NCBI GenBank assembly: GCA_934247115.1
Contig: CAKQIY010000008.1
Location: 1 to 64,000, forward strand
Direction: 5' to 3'
DNA: 64,000 nucleotides
From: an uncultured Coprococcus sp.
Lineage (GTDB): Bacteria > Bacillota > Clostridia > Lachnospirales > Lachnospiraceae
Under the pieces are notes generated by a model. That model was not told the origin of the DNA. It saw nothing but the letters and a program-made list of their open reading frames with translations, and did not search any database. The position numbers were made by a program, and so were the translations under genes. Below are positions 7,168-14,740 of the stretch, piece by piece (position 1 is the first letter of the stretch; each line of letters begins with the position of its first letter).

Positions 7168-7854
7168 TTATTCTTCCTCGAAATTTATTCCCTCTTCCTT
7201 TGCAAATGTTTCTGCAAATGAACCGGCTTTACCAACAATTGTCAGGGTATCTTCGCCAAAGAAGGCTACCTTATCGAGATTCTCTACCCCTGCTGGAAGA
7301 TGAATCACTTCTAATGTATCCGAAAAATAAGCATCATCAAATTCTTTAAGATTGTAGCCCAGATCTACATATTTTAAACTGTCATTGTGTTGGAACGCTG
7401 CCCTTCCCACAGTCTCAACACCTGATGCCAGAACCACCTGCAGCGAATCATTAAGTCCAAATGTCGAATCGCGAATTTCCTTTATCGTATCAGGCAGTGA
7501 GATTCCCTTTATAAAACTGTCATTACTAAAAGGCCCGTCAATTATAGATATGACATCCTTTCCGTCTATCTGCTCCGGTATGACAACTATCGGATCACTT
7601 CCGTTATATGCCTTTATGGATACACTGTCACCATGATCTACATATTCAAAGTCTGATGCAGGTGTTTCTGCATGATTTTTTACATCATCCACCGTGATCT
7701 CTGCACTGTCCGTCACCTGCTCCGATGACTTTCCACCCGCGGGCTTGTCTGATGAGTCCGTACCTCCACATCCCACAAGTCCCATCGCAAATGCAGCCAT
7801 TATAACCATCACACAGGCTCTGCCTCTGCCATTTCTTATACCGTTCTTTTTCAT
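7168..7854 (-). CDS. BspA-like leucine-rich-repeat lipoprotein, copy B
   Basis: 228 aa. A basic N-terminus and hydrophobic stretch end in FAMGLVGC, a lipobox with Cys near 29. The body repeats the organisation of copy A, sharing the segment from EITVDDVKNHA to SLPDTIKE with only a few changes, then ends in INFEEE. GAGGAG precedes the ATG. It is upstream of copy A by 29 bases and downstream of the first agr-type kinase, so it may be read from that operon. Function is unknown beyond a surface-exposed repeat protein. Confidence 0.85.
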   Translation of the reverse strand: MKKNGIRNGRGRACVMVIMAAFAMGLVGCGGTDSSDKPAGGKSSEQVTDSAEITVDDVKNHAETPASDFEYVDHGDSVSIKAYNGSDPIVVIPEQIDGKDVISIIDGPFSNDSFIKGISLPDTIKEIRDSTFGLNDSLQVVLASGVETVGRAAFQHNDSLKYVDLGYNLKEFDDAYFSDTLEVIHLPAGVENLDKVAFFGEDTLTIVGKAGSFAETFAKEEGINFEEE

Positions 7855-7961
7855 ATACTATACTCCTCGCCATGTAATATTTGTGCAAATATCCGTCCAG
7901 ACTCCCCATCTGCCTGTGCTCACACAACAGAAGTATATCACGATTATATTCAGTTTTTTCT

Positions 7962-9293
7962 CTATTGCGACAAACGGTCATTATTTGCGACAAACGGCAG
8001 TATTACTTTCACGACAAATATGCCGTCACCTGATTTCATCTGACATTCGCCATGATATTTTTCTACAACCCGCTTAATATTCACTGTGCCGATTCCATGC
8101 TCCGTATCACTGTCGGTCTTTGTTGATATCAACCGGTCTCCATCGCACCTGATTTCACCCGACATAGGATTTTCCACAAGAAGCATCAGTGAGCCCGGAT
8201 TTTCTGATGCACGAACCTTTATATACCGGTCTTTCTGACATACCACATTTGCCTCTATTGCATTGTCAATGAGATTCGCTATGAGCACGCTGCAGTCAGA
8301 ATTGTCCATCTGCGACAGCCTGCCAAATGCACCGCTCACGTCCATCTGTATATTATTCTCATCCATGACCGATTTCTTTGCATTTAACAGGATGTCCACG
8401 ATCTCACTCCCCGTGGCTATCCAGCCGGTATCTATTCCGCCGCTCTCTGTCATCTCCTGAAAATACTTCTTTGCCTTGTCATATTCTCCGCGGTCCATAA
8501 GTCCCTGGATCGTCAGCATATGATTTTTCAGATCGTGTCTGAGGCGCACCGCATCTGACTGTTTCTCTTTATAATCCTTAAAATACTGATACTCGGCATC
8601 AAAACTCTGCCTGTAATTTTCCGAAAGATTCCTGTAATGCCTGGTGAGTTTCCTATGAATTATCCACGCAAATACCGCCACATTTACCCCAATCGCAAAC
8701 AATACCCAGGCAATGGAGTAAAGTATACCGTCCACATTGGTATATATCCTGTCAAGCCCGGCGCAGAATACAGGTGAGAAAAGGCTTATCACGCACAGAA
8801 GTATCTCCTCACCGACTGTGAGCCTCACGTCCATATGCCACCCATTCACCTTATGTATCGCAAATATCAACGCTACCAGGATGACCAGATCCATACAGAA
8901 CTCAAATACGGACTGGCTCTCATTGCCGAGTTTTATCTCGTATTTGTCAAGTCCCAGCATGGTGCCTGTCATCTGCGAGAGAAAACCGTACATCACATAC
9001 AAAAGACACGACAGTATACCCTCTATTCCCGCACGCACGCGGTGTCCGTGGGTCCGGACAGCACTATATACCACAAGAAACGCAAAGAAAAGAACCATCT
9101 GGATCATGTCATGGTCCTTAAATATCAGCATTACCACCGCATCGTATGCACATATCCCTGCAAACAGAACCGGGTAACTCCACATTCTCTTAAACGGTTT
9201 CCCCCCGAACAACAACTGCATTATCAGTATCATGGAGAATATCTCCATACCATTCAACAAAACTATACCTGTAGTTGCAAGCCAGCCACTCAT
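7962..9293 (-). CDS. AgrC-like sensor histidine kinase (GHKL family), first
   Basis: 443 aa. Six or seven hydrophobic segments in residues 1-215 are followed by the dimerisation/His motif RLRHDLKNHMLTIQG near 250 and a GHKL ATPase (VLIANLIDNAIEAN near 345, EHGIGTVNIKRVVEKY near 400). This is the layout of AgrC-type receptors for cyclic peptides. Its start overlaps the stop of the LytTR regulator by four bases (ATGA). It is one of two such kinases in the locus; whether it reads the peptide encoded at 11829-11990 or a different signal cannot be decided here. Confidence 0.9.
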   Translation of the reverse strand: MSGWLATTGIVLLNGMEIFSMILIMQLLFGGKPFKRMWSYPVLFAGICAYDAVVMLIFKDHDMIQMVLFFAFLVVYSAVRTHGHRVRAGIEGILSCLLYVMYGFLSQMTGTMLGLDKYEIKLGNESQSVFEFCMDLVILVALIFAIHKVNGWHMDVRLTVGEEILLCVISLFSPVFCAGLDRIYTNVDGILYSIAWVLFAIGVNVAVFAWIIHRKLTRHYRNLSENYRQSFDAEYQYFKDYKEKQSDAVRLRHDLKNHMLTIQGLMDRGEYDKAKKYFQEMTESGGIDTGWIATGSEIVDILLNAKKSVMDENNIQMDVSGAFGRLSQMDNSDCSVLIANLIDNAIEANVVCQKDRYIKVRASENPGSLMLLVENPMSGEIRCDGDRLISTKTDSDTEHGIGTVNIKRVVEKYHGECQMKSGDGIFVVKVILPFVANNDRLSQ

Positions 9294-10042
9294 TTTTCCA
9301 AATCCTTCTCCATTTTCTTCATTAGTATTTCTCTATACACGCTCTCGCGGCGCCTGCTGATGGGGAGTTCCTCTCCACCGCTGAGTATGAGTCTGCCCTT
9401 GGAGATTTCCCTGTGGTATCTCATGTTCACGATGTATTTTCTGTGGATCCTGAAAAATCCATACTCTCTAAGCATTTCCTCAAGCTCCGCAAGGCTCGTC
9501 CTGTCGGTTATCCGCCCTACTCTGGTATATATCATCGTGTACTTGTCCTCCGCCGATATATATACGATATCGTCCAGTCTTACAGGTTCTTCCATCCCCG
9601 GAAGGCTCAGCAGCATCCGGTGTATTCCAGAATACTCCCTGTGTATATCATCCATGACACCCTGAACCGCCTCACTTGTCAGAGGTTTCAGCAAATATCT
9701 AAATGCCCTTGCTTCATATCCTTTGATGGCATACTCAGGGTGGGCTGTTATGAATACTATCACCCAGCCAGGCATACACTCATGGATCTGGCATCCAAGC
9801 TCCACGCCGTCGATCCCCGGCATCTCTATGTCAAGAAACACCACCGTTCTGATACCATTTTCAGCTAACTTCCCGGCACTGATATCATCGTACATGTCCG
9901 TGCCTGAACTGTACACCCGCACATCCGCATCTGCCTTCTGCACGGCTTTTATGCAGACTATTTTCATCCGCTCAAGCTGTTCGGCATTGTCGTCACAAAT
10001 GATTATCTGATATTGTTCTTTCTCGTTGTCCCTAATTATCAT
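9290..10042 (-). CDS. LytTR-family response regulator (AgrA-like), first
   Basis: 250 aa. Receiver domain residues 10-130 with acidic residues ICDDN near 17 and the phosphorylated Asp in VVFLDIEMPGIDG near 72; LytTR DNA-binding domain about 145-245 (YTMIYTRVGRITDRTSL, FFRIHRKYIVNMRY). It pairs with the kinase directly downstream (ATGA overlap), and its own ATG overlaps the stop of the V4R gene (ATGA), so the three form one translationally coupled unit. Members activate promoters with paired 9-bp direct repeats; no such site was securely found. Confidence 0.92.
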   Translation of the reverse strand: MIIRDNEKEQYQIIICDDNAEQLERMKIVCIKAVQKADADVRVYSSGTDMYDDISAGKLAENGIRTVVFLDIEMPGIDGVELGCQIHECMPGWVIVFITAHPEYAIKGYEARAFRYLLKPLTSEAVQGVMDDIHREYSGIHRMLLSLPGMEEPVRLDDIVYISAEDKYTMIYTRVGRITDRTSLAELEEMLREYGFFRIHRKYIVNMRYHREISKGRLILSGGEELPISRRRESVYREILMKKMEKDLEK

Positions 10043-10737
10043 ATGCGCTCCTGACCGCCTCCGGCTCTGTGCTTATGCTCACTCTTCTGCTTATACATAC
10101 ACTCGTCCGCCTGCTCCATGACAGCTTCCCAGTAGGAACGCATCTTATCATCATCAACTGTAGGACTGCCGGCATCACCCCTGGTCACAATGCTTTCTCC
10201 GCCAGCTACGATAGCATCGCCAGAGTTATCTCTCACCGAGCCTGTCGCCCAGCAGTCAACCTCTATCGCCTGATATGGTCTGCCAGAATACAGTGACAGT
10301 ATACCAGCTATAAAGCCCTCGTCGTAGTTGCACACAGTCTCTCCAAGTATAGGAAGTCCGGAGCAGTCCGCATCCTCTGCAACCGTGAGTATGATCCTTC
10401 CGCTCTCCTCGTCTATGTCCTCTATCCTCAGAACTCCTATTCCGTGCTCCTGCATCTTCGTCTGAAGCTCATTTACAAACTCATCCATAGGCAGCTCCAG
10501 ATTCAGAAAATTCCTGGCAAAATAGTCGCCAGCCTTACGGCCTGCACTCCTGAACACCTCGATCTGGGTGTCTTTGCCAAATCTCTGGCGAAGCTCTTCC
10601 TTGAGTGAAAACTCAAGCATCCTGTATACGAAAACCGGAAGCTGATCACCCAGATTCTCTCTGCCATTCTTGCTGTACTGCAGATAAGTATCCAGCGTTA
10701 ACGGTTTCTGTTCCTTCAGAAAAATATTATCTTCCAT
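10039..10737 (-). CDS. V4R (4-vinyl reductase) domain protein with GGDEF-like tail
   Basis: 232 aa. Residues about 60-175 match the V4R domain pattern, a small-molecule or iron/heme-related sensing domain, including EVDCWATGSVRDNSGD. The C-terminus, YWEAVMEQADECMYKQKSEHK, looks like the last helix of a GGDEF domain, but the rest of that domain, including the GG(D/E)EF loop, is missing. So it is probably the remains of, or derived from, a V4R-GGDEF protein, and cannot be a diguanylate cyclase. It is coupled to the downstream LytTR regulator. CAGGAGG precedes the ATG. Confidence 0.7.
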   Translation of the reverse strand: MEDNIFLKEQKPLTLDTYLQYSKNGRENLGDQLPVFVYRMLEFSLKEELRQRFGKDTQIEVFRSAGRKAGDYFARNFLNLELPMDEFVNELQTKMQEHGIGVLRIEDIDEESGRIILTVAEDADCSGLPILGETVCNYDEGFIAGILSLYSGRPYQAIEVDCWATGSVRDNSGDAIVAGGESIVTRGDAGSPTVDDDKMRSYWEAVMEQADECMYKQKSEHKHRAGGGQERI

Positions 10738-10787
10738 ATACTTTATATACCTCCTGACGACGACTCTTTTGTATTTTCCCAGCCACG

Positions 10788-10842
10788 AAAAAAGGCGCAG
10801 AAAAGCCGCCTTACGCGTTCTCTTCTGCGCCTATTATATCAT
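10788..10842 (-). terminator. Intrinsic terminator after the winged-helix gene
   Basis: On the minus strand GGCGCAGAA pairs with TTCTGCGCC across a 20-base loop and is followed by TTTTTT. It separates the agrBD/winged-helix part of the locus from the V4R-LytTR-kinase part. Confidence 0.85.
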
Positions 10843-10850
10843 ATCGCCTA

Positions 10851-11243
10851 TCACGACTCAATGTGGGCATTTGCATTATGATCGTTTTTCTCCCACATGT
10901 ATCCCTTGCCATATACAGTCTGTATATATGTTACTCCGTCTATATCACTCTCAAGCATACCCCTGAGCCTGTTGGTCATCACTATGAGTGCATCGTCATC
11001 CACATACCTGGCTTCATTTCCCCAGATCTGAGCATACAACTCATCCCTGGTCATGAGGCGTCCACTGTTGGACACAAGCATCCACAAAAGCTTCTGCTCA
11101 TTTGGTGACAATTTCAGAATCTCTGCTCCTTTTCTGAATATACCATTTGCAAAGTCAAATGATAATCCACCTTCTTCATATCTATTCATACTCTGACCAC
11201 TCTTCATATTTTCAATATCTGACATATTCTTTATATCTTCCAT
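10851..11243 (-). CDS. Stand-alone OmpR/PhoB-type winged-helix DNA-binding protein
   Basis: About 130 aa from the ATG at 11243; the open frame extends upstream, but that part overlaps agrB in another frame and does not resemble a receiver domain. There is no good ribosome site, and internal ATGs at 11225, 11204 or 11189 are possible starts. Residues 27-122 form a Trans_reg_C domain: LKLSPNEQKLLWMLVSNSG, LMTRDELYAQIWGN, then the wing VTYIQTVYGKGYMW. No phosphoacceptor domain is present. Sitting right behind agrB, it may be a constitutive or protein-controlled regulator of this locus; the target is unknown. Confidence 0.75.
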   Translation of the reverse strand: MEDIKNMSDIENMKSGQSMNRYEEGGLSFDFANGIFRKGAEILKLSPNEQKLLWMLVSNSGRLMTRDELYAQIWGNEARYVDDDALIVMTNRLRGMLESDIDGVTYIQTVYGKGYMWEKNDHNANAHIES

Positions 11244-11260
11244 ATATAATATAAACTTTA

Positions 11261-11836
11261 TTACTCTGTCTCTCTTGTCGATATCAGTAACGAACACAAC
11301 TGTATCGTGTGCGACGTCAGGATTATATCTGAATATGTCCTGAAGCTGCTCACACACAGAATAATACACAACAATGCCTCAACAGACATTATCACCGAGG
11401 CAGTCATCTTATACCGCCTGCGCTCCTTTTCACCCAATCTCCTGTTCTCATTGTCAACAGGAGCAAACAACACGATCATCCCCCCTATGACAATATCGCC
11501 AAGGATGTACACCGGTGTGATTATGCCTGCCAATAACGATACTTTTGACACCACTATTACAAGCAGCACTACAAGATTGGACAGAACAGTGCACTGCCAT
11601 GTCTTTGCCGCATGATATCCACCACAGAAGCTTCTGAGCGGCATGAACACTATCAGGAAGAATACCACCTCTTTGAAGCAGCCCAGAACAGCTCCCAATA
11701 ATAAAGATATGACCACATTGATAAATGCCTCGATCATCAGCTGGTAACCATACTCGTATACTTTTCTATTACTTTCCTGTATGGTTCCCAACCTGATCTG
11801 GGCGCTCACCAATCTGGTCACAGCTCTCTTAATCAT
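11261..11836 (-). CDS. agrB: AgrB-like peptide-processing membrane endopeptidase
   Basis: 191 aa with about five hydrophobic segments. The catalytic His and Cys of AgrB appear as RSFCGGYHAAKTWQC (His near 76, Cys near 83). AgrB cleaves the C-terminal part of AgrD and forms the thiolactone of the autoinducing peptide. The start overlaps the last codons of the agrD-like gene, with almost no ribosome site of its own, so translation is likely coupled to agrD. Confidence 0.92.
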   Translation of the reverse strand: MIKRAVTRLVSAQIRLGTIQESNRKVYEYGYQLMIEAFINVVISLLLGAVLGCFKEVVFFLIVFMPLRSFCGGYHAAKTWQCTVLSNLVVLLVIVVSKVSLLAGIITPVYILGDIVIGGMIVLFAPVDNENRRLGEKERRRYKMTASVIMSVEALLCIILCVSSFRTYSDIILTSHTIQLCSLLISTRETE

Positions 11837-11990
11837 TCTTTATTCTGCTGTATTTTCCTGCTTCTTCTGGGAACTCAGGCTGATGGTATATCCACAGACA
11901 TGCTGAATTGGCAGTCTGTATAACCATAGCAAGTGCCATAGCGTTCATTCCCATGAAGAGCTTTGTAAGTAAGCCAAGCTTTTTCTTCAT
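11829..11990 (-). CDS. agrD: AgrD-like cyclic lactone autoinducer peptide precursor
   Basis: 53 aa from the ATG at 11990, which follows AGGAGG at 12001-12006; an upstream in-frame ATG at 12014 lies inside a hairpin and is unlikely. The layout is typical: amphipathic basic N-terminus (MKKKLGLLTKLFMG), hydrophobic stretch, then ANSACLWIYHQPEFPEEAGK. The Cys at 31 would form the thiolactone, giving a ring near CLWIY, and the QPxxPEE segment is the AgrB recognition tail. Exact ends of the mature peptide cannot be read from sequence. Confidence 0.92.
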   Translation of the reverse strand: MKKKLGLLTKLFMGMNAMALAMVIQTANSACLWIYHQPEFPEEAGKYSRIKND

Positions 11991-12000
11991 GATATCCGCA

Positions 12001-12038
12001 CCTCCTTCTGACAAAATGATAGGTTATTTGTCAGAAGG
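12001..12038 (-). promoter_or_regulatory. Hairpin overlapping the agrD ribosome binding site
   Basis: A perfect 12-bp inverted repeat, CCTTCTGACAAA / TTTGTCAGAAGG with an 11-base loop, lies at 12004-12038 on the minus strand. Its 3' arm shares bases with the AGGAGG (12001-12006) that serves agrD. There is no U-run after it, so it is not a terminator. It may hold back translation of agrD, stabilise the mRNA end after processing between the kinase and agrD genes, or be a protein binding site. Confidence 0.7.
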
Positions 12039-12161
12039 CAACAATACGGATGTCAAAAATTGCAAATTGAGATGCAGTTTTTGTATAAATTTTGAAGATT
12101 CCTCACATTTTCTCAATCAGTTTTATCGTTTAATAATAATTCTCCGGCATCCAGACATATG

Positions 12162-13475
12162 TTATTTTACCGGGAGCACAAGTATGGAAGTAAACTCATT
12201 ATTCTCTGCAAAGCACTCCAGAAAACCATCATACTTTTCAGCTGTTCTGTTGACGCTTTTTATACCTATGCCATGTATGCCTTTCTCGTCTTTTGTGGAT
12301 GCAAACCCGTTTTCCGTTCTCGCCACATCACCGACATAGTGATTTCTGATCTTGACTATCTGAAAACAGCCTCCATTCTCCATGAATATCCTGACCTTCA
12401 CCTCCCTGTGATCAGTCATACCCGCTGCTCTTATGGCATTGTCAAGAAGATTCCCCAGCATGGTGATGATATCAGCATCGGCGATTCCTCTGAATGTGAT
12501 CCCCGGCTCGATATACACATCCAGTCTTACGTCCTGGTTTTCCGCATCGGCGATCTTCCCGGACAGCACTGCATTTACAACTGAATTGCCACACAGCGTG
12601 ACAGAAGTTCCATTTTCCAGATCAATGTTCAGATTCCTGATAATTCCTACAATACTGTCATAGTCGTTCTTTCTTGCAAGCTCACCTATCGTCCGGAGAT
12701 GATGACTTATGTTATGTATATACTCCTGGTATTTCGACTCCATGCTCTTAACCTGCTCATAATACTTCAGATCCATGGCCTGCTGTGATATGATCAGTTC
12801 CTGTCCGGCATTCACATACAGCTCCTCGGAATATCTGTTAAATGCATAGAATATGGCTATATTGCCGATGAGCATCAACGCAAAGCTCAGTGATATCAGT
12901 ACTCTGGTCCTCATATCCGCAGACAGATCAAGGCCAGCATAATATGTGAGCATCATTATCAGCATACTTGCCACAGGTATGCACAGATAATATAAGAACA
13001 CCTTATTGTCAAGCTTTTTTCTGGAGTTTCCAAAGCACTGTTTTATGACAGTCATTATCACAAACGTCAGCAGCTTCATGGTAAATATCTGCCATGGCAC
13101 ATCCGACAACCTCACCATACTGCGCCCCGACAACATATGTGCAGACAGCCCCGACAGCGTCGCCCACAGGAATTCACATCCAAGACCGATGAATACCGCC
13201 ATCACATAATACAGCAGCCTTATCCCCAGTCCCGCTCTGAACACATACACACAATAAACCCACGTGATCATCAGCCCACCGAAGAGATTCAGATAAGAGT
13301 TACCTATCATATTGATCCCGAATAGACATGCCACCGCCACGCAGCCGACAGCTATTCTTTTCGCAGGTCCAGATTCCGTATCCCTCAGTTCAAGGAATGC
13401 CCGGAAGAAATAGTAATAAATATATATCTCAAATATGCAGCTTATCAGCAATATGCCCTTGTCCAGATATTCCAT
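12162..13475 (-). CDS. AgrC-like sensor histidine kinase (GHKL family), second
   Basis: 437 aa. Six or so hydrophobic segments to about residue 215, then HNISHHLRTIGELA near 250 as the phosphoacceptor box (HDIRHHLR in many relatives) and a GHKL ATPase with TMLGNLLDNAIRAA near 335 and HGIGIKSVNRTAEKY near 400. TAGGAGAG precedes the ATG. It is directly downstream of its LytTR regulator and upstream of agrD, so this pair is the more likely receptor for the encoded peptide. Confidence 0.9.
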   Translation of the reverse strand: MEYLDKGILLISCIFEIYIYYYFFRAFLELRDTESGPAKRIAVGCVAVACLFGINMIGNSYLNLFGGLMITWVYCVYVFRAGLGIRLLYYVMAVFIGLGCEFLWATLSGLSAHMLSGRSMVRLSDVPWQIFTMKLLTFVIMTVIKQCFGNSRKKLDNKVFLYYLCIPVASMLIMMLTYYAGLDLSADMRTRVLISLSFALMLIGNIAIFYAFNRYSEELYVNAGQELIISQQAMDLKYYEQVKSMESKYQEYIHNISHHLRTIGELARKNDYDSIVGIIRNLNIDLENGTSVTLCGNSVVNAVLSGKIADAENQDVRLDVYIEPGITFRGIADADIITMLGNLLDNAIRAAGMTDHREVKVRIFMENGGCFQIVKIRNHYVGDVARTENGFASTKDEKGIHGIGIKSVNRTAEKYDGFLECFAENNEFTSILVLPVK

Positions 13476-13484
13476 GACACTCTC

Positions 13485-14225
13485 CTAATACTTTAATCCC
13501 TTGTATCTCGCAAAGGCACTTCTCAACTGTCTCTCCTTTGATCTGGATATCGTCAATATGGTTCCATCTGTCATCTCCAGCTCATACGGTGTCTTTCTCT
13601 TTATGTAGTTCATGTTTACTATGTAACTGTTGTGTGCATACTCAAAACCATACCCGCGGAGATTATCATACAGCTCCGTAAGCTTCTTCCTGCAGGTTAC
13701 CTGCTTTTCAAATCCGTACTTCTGTGAATCGGGATGCACGAATACATTACATCCATTCCTGGCTATGGCAATATACAGTATCTCCTCCGGTCTCAGATTG
13801 ATGAAATTATGGTTCCATGTGCCTATGATCTCAGGCTCACCCTTGCGTCTCTTCACCTCAAGTACAATGGTCTCCAGCTCACTCATCATACGCTCCTCCG
13901 TATACTCTTTCAGCAGATACCGAAATGGAGAAGTCTCAAATGATTCAACAGTCGGCTGGCACACTCCGGAACAGAACACGATAACTGACGATGGATACAG
14001 TTGTCTGAACCGTCTGGCAGTTGCATTGCCATCAAGCTCCTTCATCTGCATGTCCAGTACAAGCAGATCTATCTGCTCCATGCTTCCAAGCATAGCTACC
14101 AGATCCTCCCCTGAACTGAATTCACATATCTTTGTGTCATCCTTGTCTAATCCCGATCTCAGAAGCAGCCTCCTCATATATCTTATGAAATTAATATCGT
14201 CATCACAAATTGCTATATAATACAT
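13485..14225 (-). CDS. LytTR-family response regulator (AgrA-like), second
   Basis: 246 aa. Receiver with AICDDD near 4-9 and the phosphorylated Asp in LLVLDMQMKELDG near 58; LytTR domain about 140-240 (NGCNVFVHPDSQKYGFEKQ, YGFEYAHNSYIVNMNYI). Followed nine bases later by its kinase. The ribosome site is weak. Upstream is the XRE regulator gene, 18 bases away, suggesting a single transcript XRE, LytTR, kinase, agrD, agrB, winged helix. Confidence 0.9.
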   Translation of the reverse strand: MYYIAICDDDINFIRYMRRLLLRSGLDKDDTKICEFSSGEDLVAMLGSMEQIDLLVLDMQMKELDGNATARRFRQLYPSSVIVFCSGVCQPTVESFETSPFRYLLKEYTEERMMSELETIVLEVKRRKGEPEIIGTWNHNFINLRPEEILYIAIARNGCNVFVHPDSQKYGFEKQVTCRKKLTELYDNLRGYGFEYAHNSYIVNMNYIKRKTPYELEMTDGTILTISRSKERQLRSAFARYKGLKY

Positions 14226-14243
14226 ATTCCGTCTTTCGCTGTT

Positions 14244-14561
14244 CTATAGTTTAAGATAGGCTTCGATCACTCTATAAAGTCTCTTTTTGTCATTGCTGTC
14301 AAGTTTTTCTATCTCGTCTATATATCTCGACGTTTTTATCTTGTACTCCTGTGCCAGAACATCCTGAAGCACATCATCCGAAGTGACATCCAGCACATTG
14401 ACTATACTTATGAAAGTCTCAAGTCTCGGCAGCTTTTCACCCCTCTCGATCATCCCAATATACACAGGTGACACATTTACCTTCTCTGCCAGTTCCTCCT
14501 GGCTCCATGAATGATCGATCCTTTTCTCCCTTATACGCTTACCTATACTTTTCAAATCCAT
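14244..14561 (-). CDS. XRE-family helix-turn-helix regulator
   Basis: 105 aa from the ATG at 14561, which follows AGAGGAG; the preceding TTG in frame is not needed. Residues 5-65 form an HTH_3 domain (IGKRIREKRIDHSWSQEEL, VSPVYIGMIERGEKLPRLE). The C-terminal 35 residues are a helical segment ending EAYLKL that could dimerise. Small XRE proteins of this form head many peptide-signalling or competence-like loci in Clostridia. A TATACT box at about 14595-14600 may be its -10, with no clear -35. Confidence 0.88.
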   Translation of the reverse strand: MDLKSIGKRIREKRIDHSWSQEELAEKVNVSPVYIGMIERGEKLPRLETFISIVNVLDVTSDDVLQDVLAQEYKIKTSRYIDEIEKLDSNDKKRLYRVIEAYLKL

Positions 14562-14680
14562 CAAATGGTCTCCTCTTTAGTTATAATCTCCTACGGATAG
14601 TATAGGTAAACGGGCAGATTGGAAACACTAACCACAAGTATCATATTATAACTATAATTTACAAAATTTTTCCAGAAAAT

Positions 14681-14711
14681 AAAAAAGGACACCCTCAGAA
14701 GAGAGTGTCCC
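14681..14711 (-). terminator. Intrinsic terminator of the sulfate assimilation operon
   Basis: On the minus strand GGACAC, a 12-base loop, GTGTCC and TTTTTT follow the cysN stop codon by 30 bases. It closes the operon that begins near 25848. Confidence 0.88.
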
Positions 14712-14740
14712 TCGCATATCAATATATTTCTCAATTAATT

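Noticed and set aside
10039..10737. Possible active diguanylate cyclase
   Set aside because: Only the last GGDEF-like helix is present; the GG(D/E)EF loop and nucleotide-binding parts are missing.
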